A stretch of DNA of 43,223 bases from an uncultured Prevotellaceae bacterium (GTDB taxonomy: Bacteria; Bacteroidota; Bacteroidia; Bacteroidales; Bacteroidaceae), in the NCBI GenBank assembly GCA_900315745.1, contig ONAG01000025.1, forward strand, positions 1-43,223, given 5' to 3'. The notes under the pieces were generated by a model. The model was not told the DNA's origin, ran no database searches, and was given only the letters and a program-made list of their open reading frames with translations. The translations under genes were made by a program, and so were the position numbers. Each line of letters opens with the position of its first letter. Position 1 is the stretch's first letter. Shown here piece by piece: positions 24,841 through 32,293 of the stretch.

Positions 24841-25485
24841 ATGACAGAATTTGAAACTTATATATTCGACTTGGACGGAACCTTGCTCGATACTCTTGAA
24901 GACTTGGCTGCAAGCACTAATTTCGCATTGAAACAACATGAAATGCCACTACGAAGCATCGATGAGGTGAGGCGATTTGTGGGCAATGGGGTTAGAAAAC
25001 TGATAGAAAGGGCTGTGCCAGAAGGAACTGATGGCATTGTTGCAGAACAGGTTCTTGCCACTTTTAGGGAGCATTACATGCATCATGGACTTGACACCAC
25101 CATGCCTTACCCTGGAATTATGGAACTTCTTTCCTTATTGAAAGATAAGGGGAAGTTTGTGGCAGTGGTGAGCAACAAGTTTGATGCAGCCACCAAGTCT
25201 TTATGCAATCATTTCTTCTCTGGTTTGGTGGATGTGGCTATTGGCGAGAGCGAGCATGTCAGGAAAAAGCCTGCTCCTGATACTGTGGAGGAGGCTATCC
25301 GAACACTTGGTGTCAAGCGCGAAAGATGTGTGTATGTAGGTGACAGTGAGGTGGATGTGGAAACTGCTCATAACAGCCATATCCCTTGCATCTCTGTCTT
25401 GTGGGGATTCAGAAGTCGTGAATTCCTTGAAAAGCACGGCGCCTCCTGCTTTGTAAAAACTCCAGAAGAGATATGTGGGGCATGA
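24841..25485 (+). CDS. HAD-family phosphatase, phosphoglycolate phosphatase-like
   Basis: This 214-residue protein is a haloacid-dehalogenase-fold phosphatase. Motif I is FDLDGTLLDT (residues 9-18), motif II is VVSNK (about 105), the motif III lysine is in RKKPAPDTVEEA (about 142), and motif IV is YVGDSEVDVETA (about 162). The helical cap after motif I and the KPAPD segment are those of the Gph/PGP subfamily. Physiological substrates may be phosphoglycolate or other small phosphates such as sugar phosphates. It lies 23 nt after malQ and is likely co-transcribed. Its TGA abuts the stop codon of the convergent tolC-type gene without any spacer. Confidence 0.88.
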   Translation: MTEFETYIFDLDGTLLDTLEDLAASTNFALKQHEMPLRSIDEVRRFVGNGVRKLIERAVPEGTDGIVAEQVLATFREHYMHHGLDTTMPYPGIMELLSLLKDKGKFVAVVSNKFDAATKSLCNHFFSGLVDVAIGESEHVRKKPAPDTVEEAIRTLGVKRERCVYVGDSEVDVETAHNSHIPCISVLWGFRSREFLEKHGASCFVKTPEEICGA

Positions 25486-26820
25486 CTATCGCTGATAGTA
25501 TTTCAGCATGTAGATGTTGTAGATGGTCATGTATTTGCTTTCCAACTCGTTTTGTTGGGCTTGTACAAGATTTGTTTTGCCAGTCATCAGCTCAATAATA
25601 TTCTTCAATCCTAAACGGAACTGCTCGCTGAGCAACTCGTAACTGCTCTCTTGGCTATGGGTGGCTTCTTTGGCTGCCTTGAACTTGCTTTGGTTGGTTG
25701 TGGCGTCTATCCAATAGGTCTCTATCGTGTTGAAAAGCGTTTTCTGCTTGTCTTTCAAATCGAGAAGATGGTTCTCCTTTTGGATTTTTGCCTTGTTGAC
25801 GGCAGTTTTTGTCTGCCTGTTGTCGAGGATGGGGATGGTTAGTGTCGCACCTACCGAAAAATCAAGGTTGGTCTTGATTTGGTGACCCCATCTGTCATCG
25901 CTCATGGAGGTGGTGTTTGTGCCGAAACCGCCAGAAATGCCTACTGTTGGACTGCTTCCTGCTCGTGCAATGTCTATGCTCAAATCGCTACCCTCGATAG
26001 CCAACAAGGCACTCTTTATTTCCGGGCGATGGTCGAGCGCTTGTGCATAGACCGTCTGGAGAGCAGGAATGTCTTCCAATGCCATGGCGTCAGTGAACTC
26101 TGGGAACACAATGTCGAAGTCGGATGCGTCGCTTAGCTCCAACAGTTGTTTCAATTGGTATTTGTAGTTCTTCACGTTGCTCTCAGTAGCTACCAGGTTG
26201 TATTCGTCTTGAGCACGCTGGGCGGTGAGTTGTGCCAAGTCTGCCTTGCTCATCTTGCCAACTTCAACCATGGTGATGCCACGCTGCTCGTTTAGTTTGC
26301 TTGCCTCCAAACTCTGCTTGTTGACTGCTATGGCCTCATGGGTGTAGAGTATTTGGGTATAGAGTTGGACAATGCGCTCTTCTATCGAACGAGCGGCACT
26401 GATGGAGTCCACCTCTGCTTGATGTGCTGTCAGCTTGTTCAGCTTTATGGTATTTCGGTTTCGGTTGCCATCCCATACAGTCCAATTCGCATTGATGCCA
26501 TAGCTGCCATTGTAGTAAACCTTGTCTATGCTCGACTGGACATAACCGTTTGCCACCGTACTTCGACCACTGGCAATGAATGGACGATAGACAATGTTCT
26601 GACTTGTTGACGCACTGGCGGAAGGCAGCAGGCTCGCTTTTGCCAGCTCAATGTCTTCCTTTGCTATACGATTCTGTATCTGGCTTTTCTTCAAAGTGAT
26701 GTTGTTTTGCATGGCATAGTCGATGCACTCTTGCAGAGTCCATTTCTTTACCGTGGCTTGCCCGAAGGCTAAGTTGCAAGCCAGAAAGGCAACCATACAA
26801 CAAACTAACAATTTCTTCAT
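25486..26820 (-). CDS. TolC-family outer membrane efflux protein
   Basis: This protein of 444 residues starts MKKLLVCCMVAFLACNLAFGQ (signal peptide). An extension to 26871 is open but lies before the signal peptide. WTLQECIDYAMQNNITLKKSQIQ (quoted in parts: LQECIDYAMQNN) is the classic TolC repeat start. The long alpha-helical segments with repeated AxxxNL/LxAQ patterns, YTQILYTHEAIAVNKQSL and the second half QFRLGLKNIIELMTGKTNLVQAQ, show the internal duplication of the family. It forms a trimeric outer membrane channel for efflux or type I export. No membrane-fusion or pump gene is adjacent, so its partner must be elsewhere. It has its own exact promoter upstream. Confidence 0.9.
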   Translation of the reverse strand: MKKLLVCCMVAFLACNLAFGQATVKKWTLQECIDYAMQNNITLKKSQIQNRIAKEDIELAKASLLPSASASTSQNIVYRPFIASGRSTVANGYVQSSIDKVYYNGSYGINANWTVWDGNRNRNTIKLNKLTAHQAEVDSISAARSIEERIVQLYTQILYTHEAIAVNKQSLEASKLNEQRGITMVEVGKMSKADLAQLTAQRAQDEYNLVATESNVKNYKYQLKQLLELSDASDFDIVFPEFTDAMALEDIPALQTVYAQALDHRPEIKSALLAIEGSDLSIDIARAGSSPTVGISGGFGTNTTSMSDDRWGHQIKTNLDFSVGATLTIPILDNRQTKTAVNKAKIQKENHLLDLKDKQKTLFNTIETYWIDATTNQSKFKAAKEATHSQESSYELLSEQFRLGLKNIIELMTGKTNLVQAQQNELESKYMTIYNIYMLKYYQR

Positions 26821-26893
26821 AAGCATTTTTTGAATGGAGGGAATATGCTTCTTGGAATGGAAATGTCCCATTGGCAGTCTTCTTACAAGTTTG

Positions 26894-26924
26894 CAAATTT
26901 AATGGGTTTTTGTCATAAAACAAA
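26894..26924 (-). promoter_or_regulatory. Bacteroidetes-type promoter of the TolC-family gene
   Basis: Reading minus, TTTG (26924-26921), exactly 19 bp, TAAATTTG (26901-26894). Transcription would start near 26887, about 65 nt before the ATG at 26820. Between this and the nuo promoter (26925-27096) nothing else is recognisable. Confidence 0.72.
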
Positions 26925-27096
26925 ATGTTTGCTTTGCATTTTGGCGGTTCTTGTGTTCAATTTGTATCTTATTGGTATTTGTGCGCCATTGGAAGCCACC
27001 GTGAAATCATATAATATTTATTTTACGTCTGTTTCTTAATGATGGCAATAACATACTTTTTTTAGGATTATTTAGGAGTGTTTGCACTTTTTTTGT

Positions 27097-27104
27097 TAAC
27101 TTTG
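27097..27104 (+). promoter_or_regulatory. -7 box of the nuo operon promoter
   Basis: TAACTTTG (27097-27104) matches TAnnTTTG. The best -33 candidate is TTTA at 27071-27074 (22-bp gap), which is weak. Transcription would start near 27111, about 40 nt before the nuoA ATG at 27153. Confidence 0.5.
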
Positions 27105-27152
27105 CACCGCTTAAGCTGTACTGAGTGTACACATTAATTAAAAAACATATAT

Positions 27153-27503
27153 ATGTATTTCACTTTGTTAATTACCGTCATACTGACGGCAGTTGTCTTG
27201 GTAGTGGGCGCTTACGTCGTTGCCAAGCTGATTGGGCCTCGGTCTTACAACAAGTTGAAAGGTGAACCGTATGAGTGTGGTATTCCTACACGTGGGTCTT
27301 CATGGATCCCCGTGTCGATTGGATACTATCTCTTCGCCATCCTTTTCTTGATGTTCGACATTGAGACTGTTTTTCTTTACCCATGGGCTGTAGTGGTGCA
27401 GAAGTATGGTGCAATGGCTGTTGTCAGCATTGGCTTCTTCCTGCTCGTGCTCGTATTTGGCCTCGCGTATGCTTGGCGGAAAGGAGCATTGGAATGGAAG
27501 TAA
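27153..27503 (+). CDS. nuoA: NADH-quinone oxidoreductase subunit A
   Basis: This 116-residue membrane subunit has three transmembrane helices. The conserved loop YECGIPTRGSSWIPVSIGYY (quoted in parts: EPYECGIPT) and the acidic helix LMFDIETVFLYPWA (about 70-83) are diagnostic for NuoA/ND3. It lies at the junction of the Q-module and membrane arm of complex I. It is the first gene of the nuo operon. The last 10 nt overlap the start of nuoB. Confidence 0.95.
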   Translation: MYFTLLITVILTAVVLVVGAYVVAKLIGPRSYNKLKGEPYECGIPTRGSSWIPVSIGYYLFAILFLMFDIETVFLYPWAVVVQKYGAMAVVSIGFFLLVLVFGLAYAWRKGALEWK

Positions 27504-28192
27504 GGAAACCGAAAATCAAAAGCATTCCTTACGACGAATTCAAGGATAACGAAACCTTGGAGAAAATAGTCGAGGAACTGCACGAAGGAGGAGTGAACGT
27601 CATTACGGGAAGCCTCGACCAACTCATCAACTGGGGTCGTGCCAACTCTCTCTGGTCACTCACTTTTGCTACTTCATGCTGTGGCATCGAGTTCATGTCG
27701 GTGGGTTGTGCAAGATACGACTTCGCACGATTTGGATTCGAGGTAACACGTAACTCGCCAAGACAAGCCGACCTTATCATGTGCGCGGGAACCATCACCC
27801 ACAAGATGGCACCTGCTTTCAAGAGACTCTACGACGAAATGGCAGAACCCAAGTATGTCATCGCCGTAGGCGGATGCGCTATCTCTGGCGGACCTTTCAA
27901 GTCGAGTTACCACGTCGTGAAAGGCATAGAGGAAATAGTGCCAGTAGATGTGTTCATCCCTGGATGCCCGCCGCGTCCTGAAGCCATCATGTATGGAATG
28001 ATGCAGTTGCAACGCAAGGTAAAGATTGAGAAATTCTTCGGTGGTGCAAACCACAAGCAGACACCAGAGGAAAGAGAACTTGGAGTGTCCAACGAAGCTA
28101 TCACCTATGGTTGGAAGAAACCTATCGTCGTAACTGATGTCCCAGAAGATTTTGTTGAGGAACTAAAGATAAACAAGGAGGATGCCAAATGA
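27494..28192 (+). CDS. nuoB: NADH-quinone oxidoreductase subunit B
   Basis: This 232-residue subunit carries the terminal iron-sulfur cluster N2. The four ligands are visible: the tandem pair in ATSCCGIEF, the third in AVGGCAISGG and the fourth in IPGCPPRPEA. NSPRQADLI is the conserved quinone-side segment. The start MEVRKPKIKSIPYDEF at 27494 is chosen because a longer frame upstream only translates nuoA in another frame. It overlaps nuoA by 10 nt and nuoCD by 4 nt (ATGA). A C-terminal extension of about 40 residues beyond the usual bacterial NuoB (NHKQTPEERELGV onward) is present. Confidence 0.95.
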   Translation: MEVRKPKIKSIPYDEFKDNETLEKIVEELHEGGVNVITGSLDQLINWGRANSLWSLTFATSCCGIEFMSVGCARYDFARFGFEVTRNSPRQADLIMCAGTITHKMAPAFKRLYDEMAEPKYVIAVGGCAISGGPFKSSYHVVKGIEEIVPVDVFIPGCPPRPEAIMYGMMQLQRKVKIEKFFGGANHKQTPEERELGVSNEAITYGWKKPIVVTDVPEDFVEELKINKEDAK

Positions 28193-29751
28193 AAATTGAC
28201 AGCAAGATATTAGACTTCAACAATTTCTCCAAGGAAATGCAAGACCTCAAGGAAAAAAAGCATTTCGACTATCTCGTCACAATCATTGGCGAGGATTTTG
28301 GAGAAGAGGGATTAGGGTGCATCTATATACTTGAGAATAGCGAAAGCCATGAGCGCACCAGCGTAAAGACCATAGCCAAACAAATCGGTGAGGACTATCT
28401 GGTCTATTCCGTATATAACCTTTGGAAAGCTGCCGACTTGCTCGAAAGAGAGGTTTTCGACTTCTATGGAATCAAGTTCCTCGGACATCCTCACATGGAG
28501 AGGCTGTTCCTGCGCTCCGATTTCAAGGGCTATCCATTCAGGAAAAACTGGGAATTCAACGACAAGTATTCGTTGGAAGATGATGTGGAGAGCGACTATG
28601 CCATAGAGTACTCACTCAACGAAGATGGTAAACTGGTAAGTAAGAAGACTCCTCTTTTCGGACCTGACGAGTATGTGGTCAACATTGGTCCTCAACACCC
28701 ATCAACCCATGGAGTGCTGAGATTGCAGACTGTCCTCGACGGTGAGGTGGTGAAACGCATTTATCCTCATGTGGGATACATTCACCGCGGTATTGAGAAG
28801 ATGTGGGAAAGCTATACTTATCCTCAGACGTTGGCTCTAACCGACAGGCTCAACTACCTTTCTGCCATGATGCACAGACATGCACTGGTGGGAGTAATCG
28901 AGGAAGGCATGGGAATAGAGCTTAGCGACAGAATAAAATATGTGCGCACCATCATGGACGAACTCCAGAGACTTGACTCTCACTTGCTCTATTGCGGGTG
29001 CTGCGCTCAAGACCTTGGAGCTCTTACTGCTTTCCTCTATTGCATGAGAGACCGTGAACATGTCCTCAATGTGATGGAAGAGACAACAGGTGGACGACTC
29101 ATCCAGAATTATTATAGAATAGGTGGACTCCAAGAGGATATCGATCCGAATTTCGTGAAGAACACCAAAGACCTATGCAAGTATCTCAGACCGATGATAC
29201 AAGAGTATATGGATGTGTTCGGCGATAACGTAATCACTCACAACAGATTCGAACAAGTGGGAGTGATGGACAAGGACAACTGCATCAACTACGCTGTCAC
29301 TGGTCCGGCAGGACGTGCCGCAGGGTGGGGTAATGATGTTAGAAAGAATCATCCTTACGACATGTATGACAATGTGGAGTGGAAACAAGTGCTCTACAAT
29401 CATGGCGACTCCATGGACAGATACCTTGTTCATATTGATGAAATGTATCAGAGCTTGGATATCATCGAACAACTCATCGACAACATTCCGGAAGGCGACT
29501 TCTATGTCAAGCAGAAACCTATCATCAAGGTTCCTGAGGGACAGTGGTACTTCTCCGTTGAGGGTGCAAGTGGAGAGTTTGGCGTGTATCTTGACTCAAG
29601 GGGTGACAAGAGTCCTTACCGCATGAAGATGAGACCTATGGGACTCACCCTCGTGGGGGCCTTGGATCCCATGCTGCGTGGACAGAAAATAGCGGACCTC
29701 GTAACCACTGGTGCTGCCATCGATTTCGTTATCCCCGACATTGACAGATAA
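28189..29751 (+). CDS. nuoCD: Fused NADH-quinone oxidoreductase subunits C and D
   Basis: This 520-residue protein combines NuoC (about residues 1-130, with AADLLEREVFDFYGIKF, quoted in part: EREVFDFYGI, and HPHMERLFL) and NuoD (about 155-520). NuoD hallmarks are NIGPQHPSTHGVLRL, VGYIHRGIEKMWE, TDRLNYLSAMMH and EFGVYLDSRGDKSPYR at the end. The conserved His and Tyr of the quinone-binding site lie in QHPSTHG and in the LNYLS region. The [NiFe] cysteines of the hydrogenase relatives are missing, as expected for complex I. NuoCD fusion is also known in E. coli. In the standard order nuoE, nuoF and nuoG would come next, but nuoH follows after 28 nt. Confidence 0.95.
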   Translation: MKIDSKILDFNNFSKEMQDLKEKKHFDYLVTIIGEDFGEEGLGCIYILENSESHERTSVKTIAKQIGEDYLVYSVYNLWKAADLLEREVFDFYGIKFLGHPHMERLFLRSDFKGYPFRKNWEFNDKYSLEDDVESDYAIEYSLNEDGKLVSKKTPLFGPDEYVVNIGPQHPSTHGVLRLQTVLDGEVVKRIYPHVGYIHRGIEKMWESYTYPQTLALTDRLNYLSAMMHRHALVGVIEEGMGIELSDRIKYVRTIMDELQRLDSHLLYCGCCAQDLGALTAFLYCMRDREHVLNVMEETTGGRLIQNYYRIGGLQEDIDPNFVKNTKDLCKYLRPMIQEYMDVFGDNVITHNRFEQVGVMDKDNCINYAVTGPAGRAAGWGNDVRKNHPYDMYDNVEWKQVLYNHGDSMDRYLVHIDEMYQSLDIIEQLIDNIPEGDFYVKQKPIIKVPEGQWYFSVEGASGEFGVYLDSRGDKSPYRMKMRPMGLTLVGALDPMLRGQKIADLVTTGAAIDFVIPDIDR

Positions 29752-29779
29752 TTACGAATCTTCATTCAAGAAATACTTT

Positions 29780-30865
29780 ATGTTTGATTTTTCAATAGTA
29801 ACAAACTGGTTCGACGCCCTGCTCCGCGACACTCTTGGTCTCGGAGACTTCTGGTCCATACTCATTGAGTGTGTCATCGTGGGCGCGCTGATACTCGTTG
29901 GATATGCACTCTTGGCAATCGCCCTCATTTTCATGGAGCGCAAGGTGTGTGCCTATTTCCAATGTCGTCTTGGCCCGATGCGTGTAGGTCCTTGGGGCTT
30001 GCTGCAGGTGTTTGCCGACGTTTTCAAAATGCTCATAAAGGAAATATTCTTCGTCGATAAAGCAGACAAACTCCTTTATGCCGTCGCTCCTCTACTCGTC
30101 ATCGTTGGCTCGGTGGGCGCATTCGGATTCCTGCCTTGGAACAAAGGTGCCACAGTGCTCGATTTCAATGTAGGTATTTTCCTGCTCACTGCCATTTCAT
30201 CCATTGGCGTGGTGGGCATCTTCCTCGCTGGATGGGCTTCTAACAACAAGTACTCCGTGGTGTCTGCCATGCGTGGGGCTGTGCAGATGATATCCTATGA
30301 GATGTCGCTCTGCCTGTGCCTCATCACTGCCGTCATTCTCACTGGCACCATGCAGGTGAGTGGCATAGTGGAAGCACAAACCGGTCCTTGGCAGTGGCTC
30401 ATCTTCAAAGGTCACATCCCTGCCATCATCGCTTTCCTCGTGTTCCTCGTTGCAGGAAATGCCGAGGCAAACCGTGGTCCGTTCGATATGGCTGAGGCTG
30501 AGAGTGAATTGACAGCCGGACATCATACCGAGTATTCAGGTATGGGATTCGGATTCTTCTATCTCGCTGAGTTCCTGAATCTTTTCATCATTGCTGGCGT
30601 TGCCACTACCGTGTTCCTCGGAGGATGGGCACCTATCAACATCGGTGTCGGTGCTTTCGACAACATCATGAACTACATTCCGGGAATTGTTTGGTTCCTT
30701 GGCAAGAGTTTTTTTGTGGTGTGGCTGCTGATGTGGGTGAAATGGACTTTCCCACGTCTGCGTATCGACCAAATCCTGAAGCTTGAGTGGAAATACCTCA
30801 TGCCATTGGCATTGCTCAACCTGGTAATAATGACCGTAGTCGTGGCTTTCCGCCTTCATTTCTAA
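29780..30865 (+). CDS. nuoH: NADH-quinone oxidoreductase subunit H
   Basis: This 361-residue membrane subunit has about eight helices and anchors the Q-module. FMERKVCAYFQCRLGPMRVGPWGLLQ (quoted in parts: MERKVCAYFQ and GPMRVGPWG) and the charged loop ANRGPFDMAEAESELTAGHH are the strongest signatures. The latter lines the quinone chamber. The start MFDFSIVTNWF at 29780 is taken. A longer frame from 29711 reads into the end of nuoCD and has no family similarity. It follows directly on nuoCD, so no nuoE, F or G gene separates them. Confidence 0.95.
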   Translation: MFDFSIVTNWFDALLRDTLGLGDFWSILIECVIVGALILVGYALLAIALIFMERKVCAYFQCRLGPMRVGPWGLLQVFADVFKMLIKEIFFVDKADKLLYAVAPLLVIVGSVGAFGFLPWNKGATVLDFNVGIFLLTAISSIGVVGIFLAGWASNNKYSVVSAMRGAVQMISYEMSLCLCLITAVILTGTMQVSGIVEAQTGPWQWLIFKGHIPAIIAFLVFLVAGNAEANRGPFDMAEAESELTAGHHTEYSGMGFGFFYLAEFLNLFIIAGVATTVFLGGWAPINIGVGAFDNIMNYIPGIVWFLGKSFFVVWLLMWVKWTFPRLRIDQILKLEWKYLMPLALLNLVIMTVVVAFRLHF

Positions 30866-30918
30866 GACTTCAAGGCTTTCAAGTCCTTAACGACTCAACA
30901 AAAAGAAACATATAACAA

Positions 30919-31449
30919 ATGGAAAATAATTCATATTTCGGCGATATCGCAAGAGGCATGAAGACCTTGGCTACCGGTATGAAGGTGACCTTGAAGGAAT
31001 ATTTCACGCCTAAATCGACAGAGCAATATCCCGAAAACCGCAAAACCACGCTTCATGTTGCCAAGCGTCATCGCGGACGTCTGGTTTTCAAGCGAAATGA
31101 AGATGGGACATACAAATGCACGGCTTGCACGCTGTGCGAAAAGGCTTGTCCCAATGGCACTATCAAAATCAAGTCGGAAATGCAGGCCGACCCAGAGACA
31201 GGCAAGAAAAAGCGCGTGTTGATAGACTATCAATACGACATGGGCGACTGCATGTTCTGCCAGCTTTGCACCAATGCTTGCAACTTCGATGCCATCGAGT
31301 TTACCAATGATTTTGAAAACGCCACTTTCTCACGTGATTCTCTTGTTATGCATCTCGACAAGGAAGTTTACAAGGGTGGTTCGCTCCCCGAACTCATTGA
31401 CGGTGGCGCACCACTCACCATTGGCAAGTTCAACACTAAAACAAAGTAA
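30919..31449 (+). CDS. nuoI: NADH-quinone oxidoreductase subunit I
   Basis: This 176-residue ferredoxin-like subunit holds two 4Fe-4S clusters (N6a and N6b). The motifs are CTACTLCEKACP (about residues 69-80) and CMFCQLCTNACN (about 113-124). In the second the usual Pro after the last Cys is replaced by Asn, but all eight cysteines are present. The amphipathic N-terminus (YFGDIARGMKTLATGMKVTL) binds the membrane arm. In a complex without NuoEFG this subunit is the likely point of electron entry, for example from ferredoxin. Confidence 0.94.
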   Translation: MENNSYFGDIARGMKTLATGMKVTLKEYFTPKSTEQYPENRKTTLHVAKRHRGRLVFKRNEDGTYKCTACTLCEKACPNGTIKIKSEMQADPETGKKKRVLIDYQYDMGDCMFCQLCTNACNFDAIEFTNDFENATFSRDSLVMHLDKEVYKGGSLPELIDGGAPLTIGKFNTKTK

Positions 31450-31454
31450 GGAAT

Positions 31455-31964
31455 ATGGCTAATATCGTAATGTTTTGCATACTGGCCGTCGTAATTCTTG
31501 GCTCGGCCGTGTTCTGTGTCATAACAAAGAGCATCATGAGGGCTGCCACTTTCCTGCTCTTTGTGCTGTTTGGTGTGGCTGGCATTTATTTCTTGCTCGA
31601 CTATACATTCCTTGGGGCTGCACAGGTGAGCATCTATGCCGGCGGCATCACCATGATTTACATCTTTGCAATACAACTCGTTTCGAGAAGGACATTGCAA
31701 GGTCTTACCGAAAGACTGCGTGGCAGCAAGGTGGTGCCTGGTTGCATCGCTGCTGTTGTGGGGTGTGTCATGGTACTCTTCATTCTTCTCAAGCAACAGT
31801 TCATTTCGCAAGCTATTCCCAACAGCGAGGTGTCCATGGATTTGGTGGGCAACACGCTCATGGGGTCGGAAAAATATCAGTATGTGCTCCCATTCGAGTT
31901 CATATCGGTGTTCCTGCTTGCTTGCATCATCGGTGGAATAGTAATTTCAAGAAAGGACAAGTAA
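31455..31964 (+). CDS. nuoJ: NADH-quinone oxidoreductase subunit J
   Basis: This 169-residue membrane subunit has five predicted helices. Segment ATFLLFVLFGVAGIYFLLDYTFLGAAQVSIYAGGI (quoted in part: LGAAQVSIYAGGI, about residues 51-63) contains the pi-bulge helix characteristic of NuoJ/ND6. It starts five nucleotides after nuoI and ends one base before the nuoK ATG, so they are one operon. Confidence 0.93.
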   Translation: MANIVMFCILAVVILGSAVFCVITKSIMRAATFLLFVLFGVAGIYFLLDYTFLGAAQVSIYAGGITMIYIFAIQLVSRRTLQGLTERLRGSKVVPGCIAAVVGCVMVLFILLKQQFISQAIPNSEVSMDLVGNTLMGSEKYQYVLPFEFISVFLLACIIGGIVISRKDK

Positions 31965-31965
31965 C

Positions 31966-32274
31966 ATGATACCTGTAGAATTTTTCCTCGTGCTCAGCAC
32001 ATTGCTGTTTTTCATCGGTGTGTTTGGATTTGTAACGCGTCGCAATCTGATTGCCATGCTCATATCCACCGAACTTGTCCTCAATGCTGTGGACATCAAC
32101 TTCGCAGTGTTCAACAGACTGCTCTATCCGGGGCAGCTCGAAGGCTTCTTCTTCACGCTCTTCTCCATCGGCGTTGCCGCAGCGGAGACAGCAGTTGCTA
32201 TTGCTATCATCATCAATGTTTACCGCAGGTTCCATAGCGATCAGGTGAACAGTATTGAAAACATGAAACTATAA
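31966..32274 (+). CDS. nuoK: NADH-quinone oxidoreductase subunit K
   Basis: This 102-residue membrane subunit has three helices. The two key glutamates for proton transfer are present: Glu36 in ISTELVLNAVDINF and Glu74 in GVAAAETAVAIAI (E36 and E72 in E. coli). Length is typical for NuoK/ND4L. It is separated from nuoJ by one base. Confidence 0.94.
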   Translation: MIPVEFFLVLSTLLFFIGVFGFVTRRNLIAMLISTELVLNAVDINFAVFNRLLYPGQLEGFFFTLFSIGVAAAETAVAIAIIINVYRRFHSDQVNSIENMKL

Positions 32275-32293
32275 TTTAACATCTTTCATCAAC

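Noticed and set aside
27383-27493. N-terminal extension of nuoB into nuoA
   Set aside because: The extra residues are a frame shadow of nuoA. The ATG at 27494 gives a normal NuoB.
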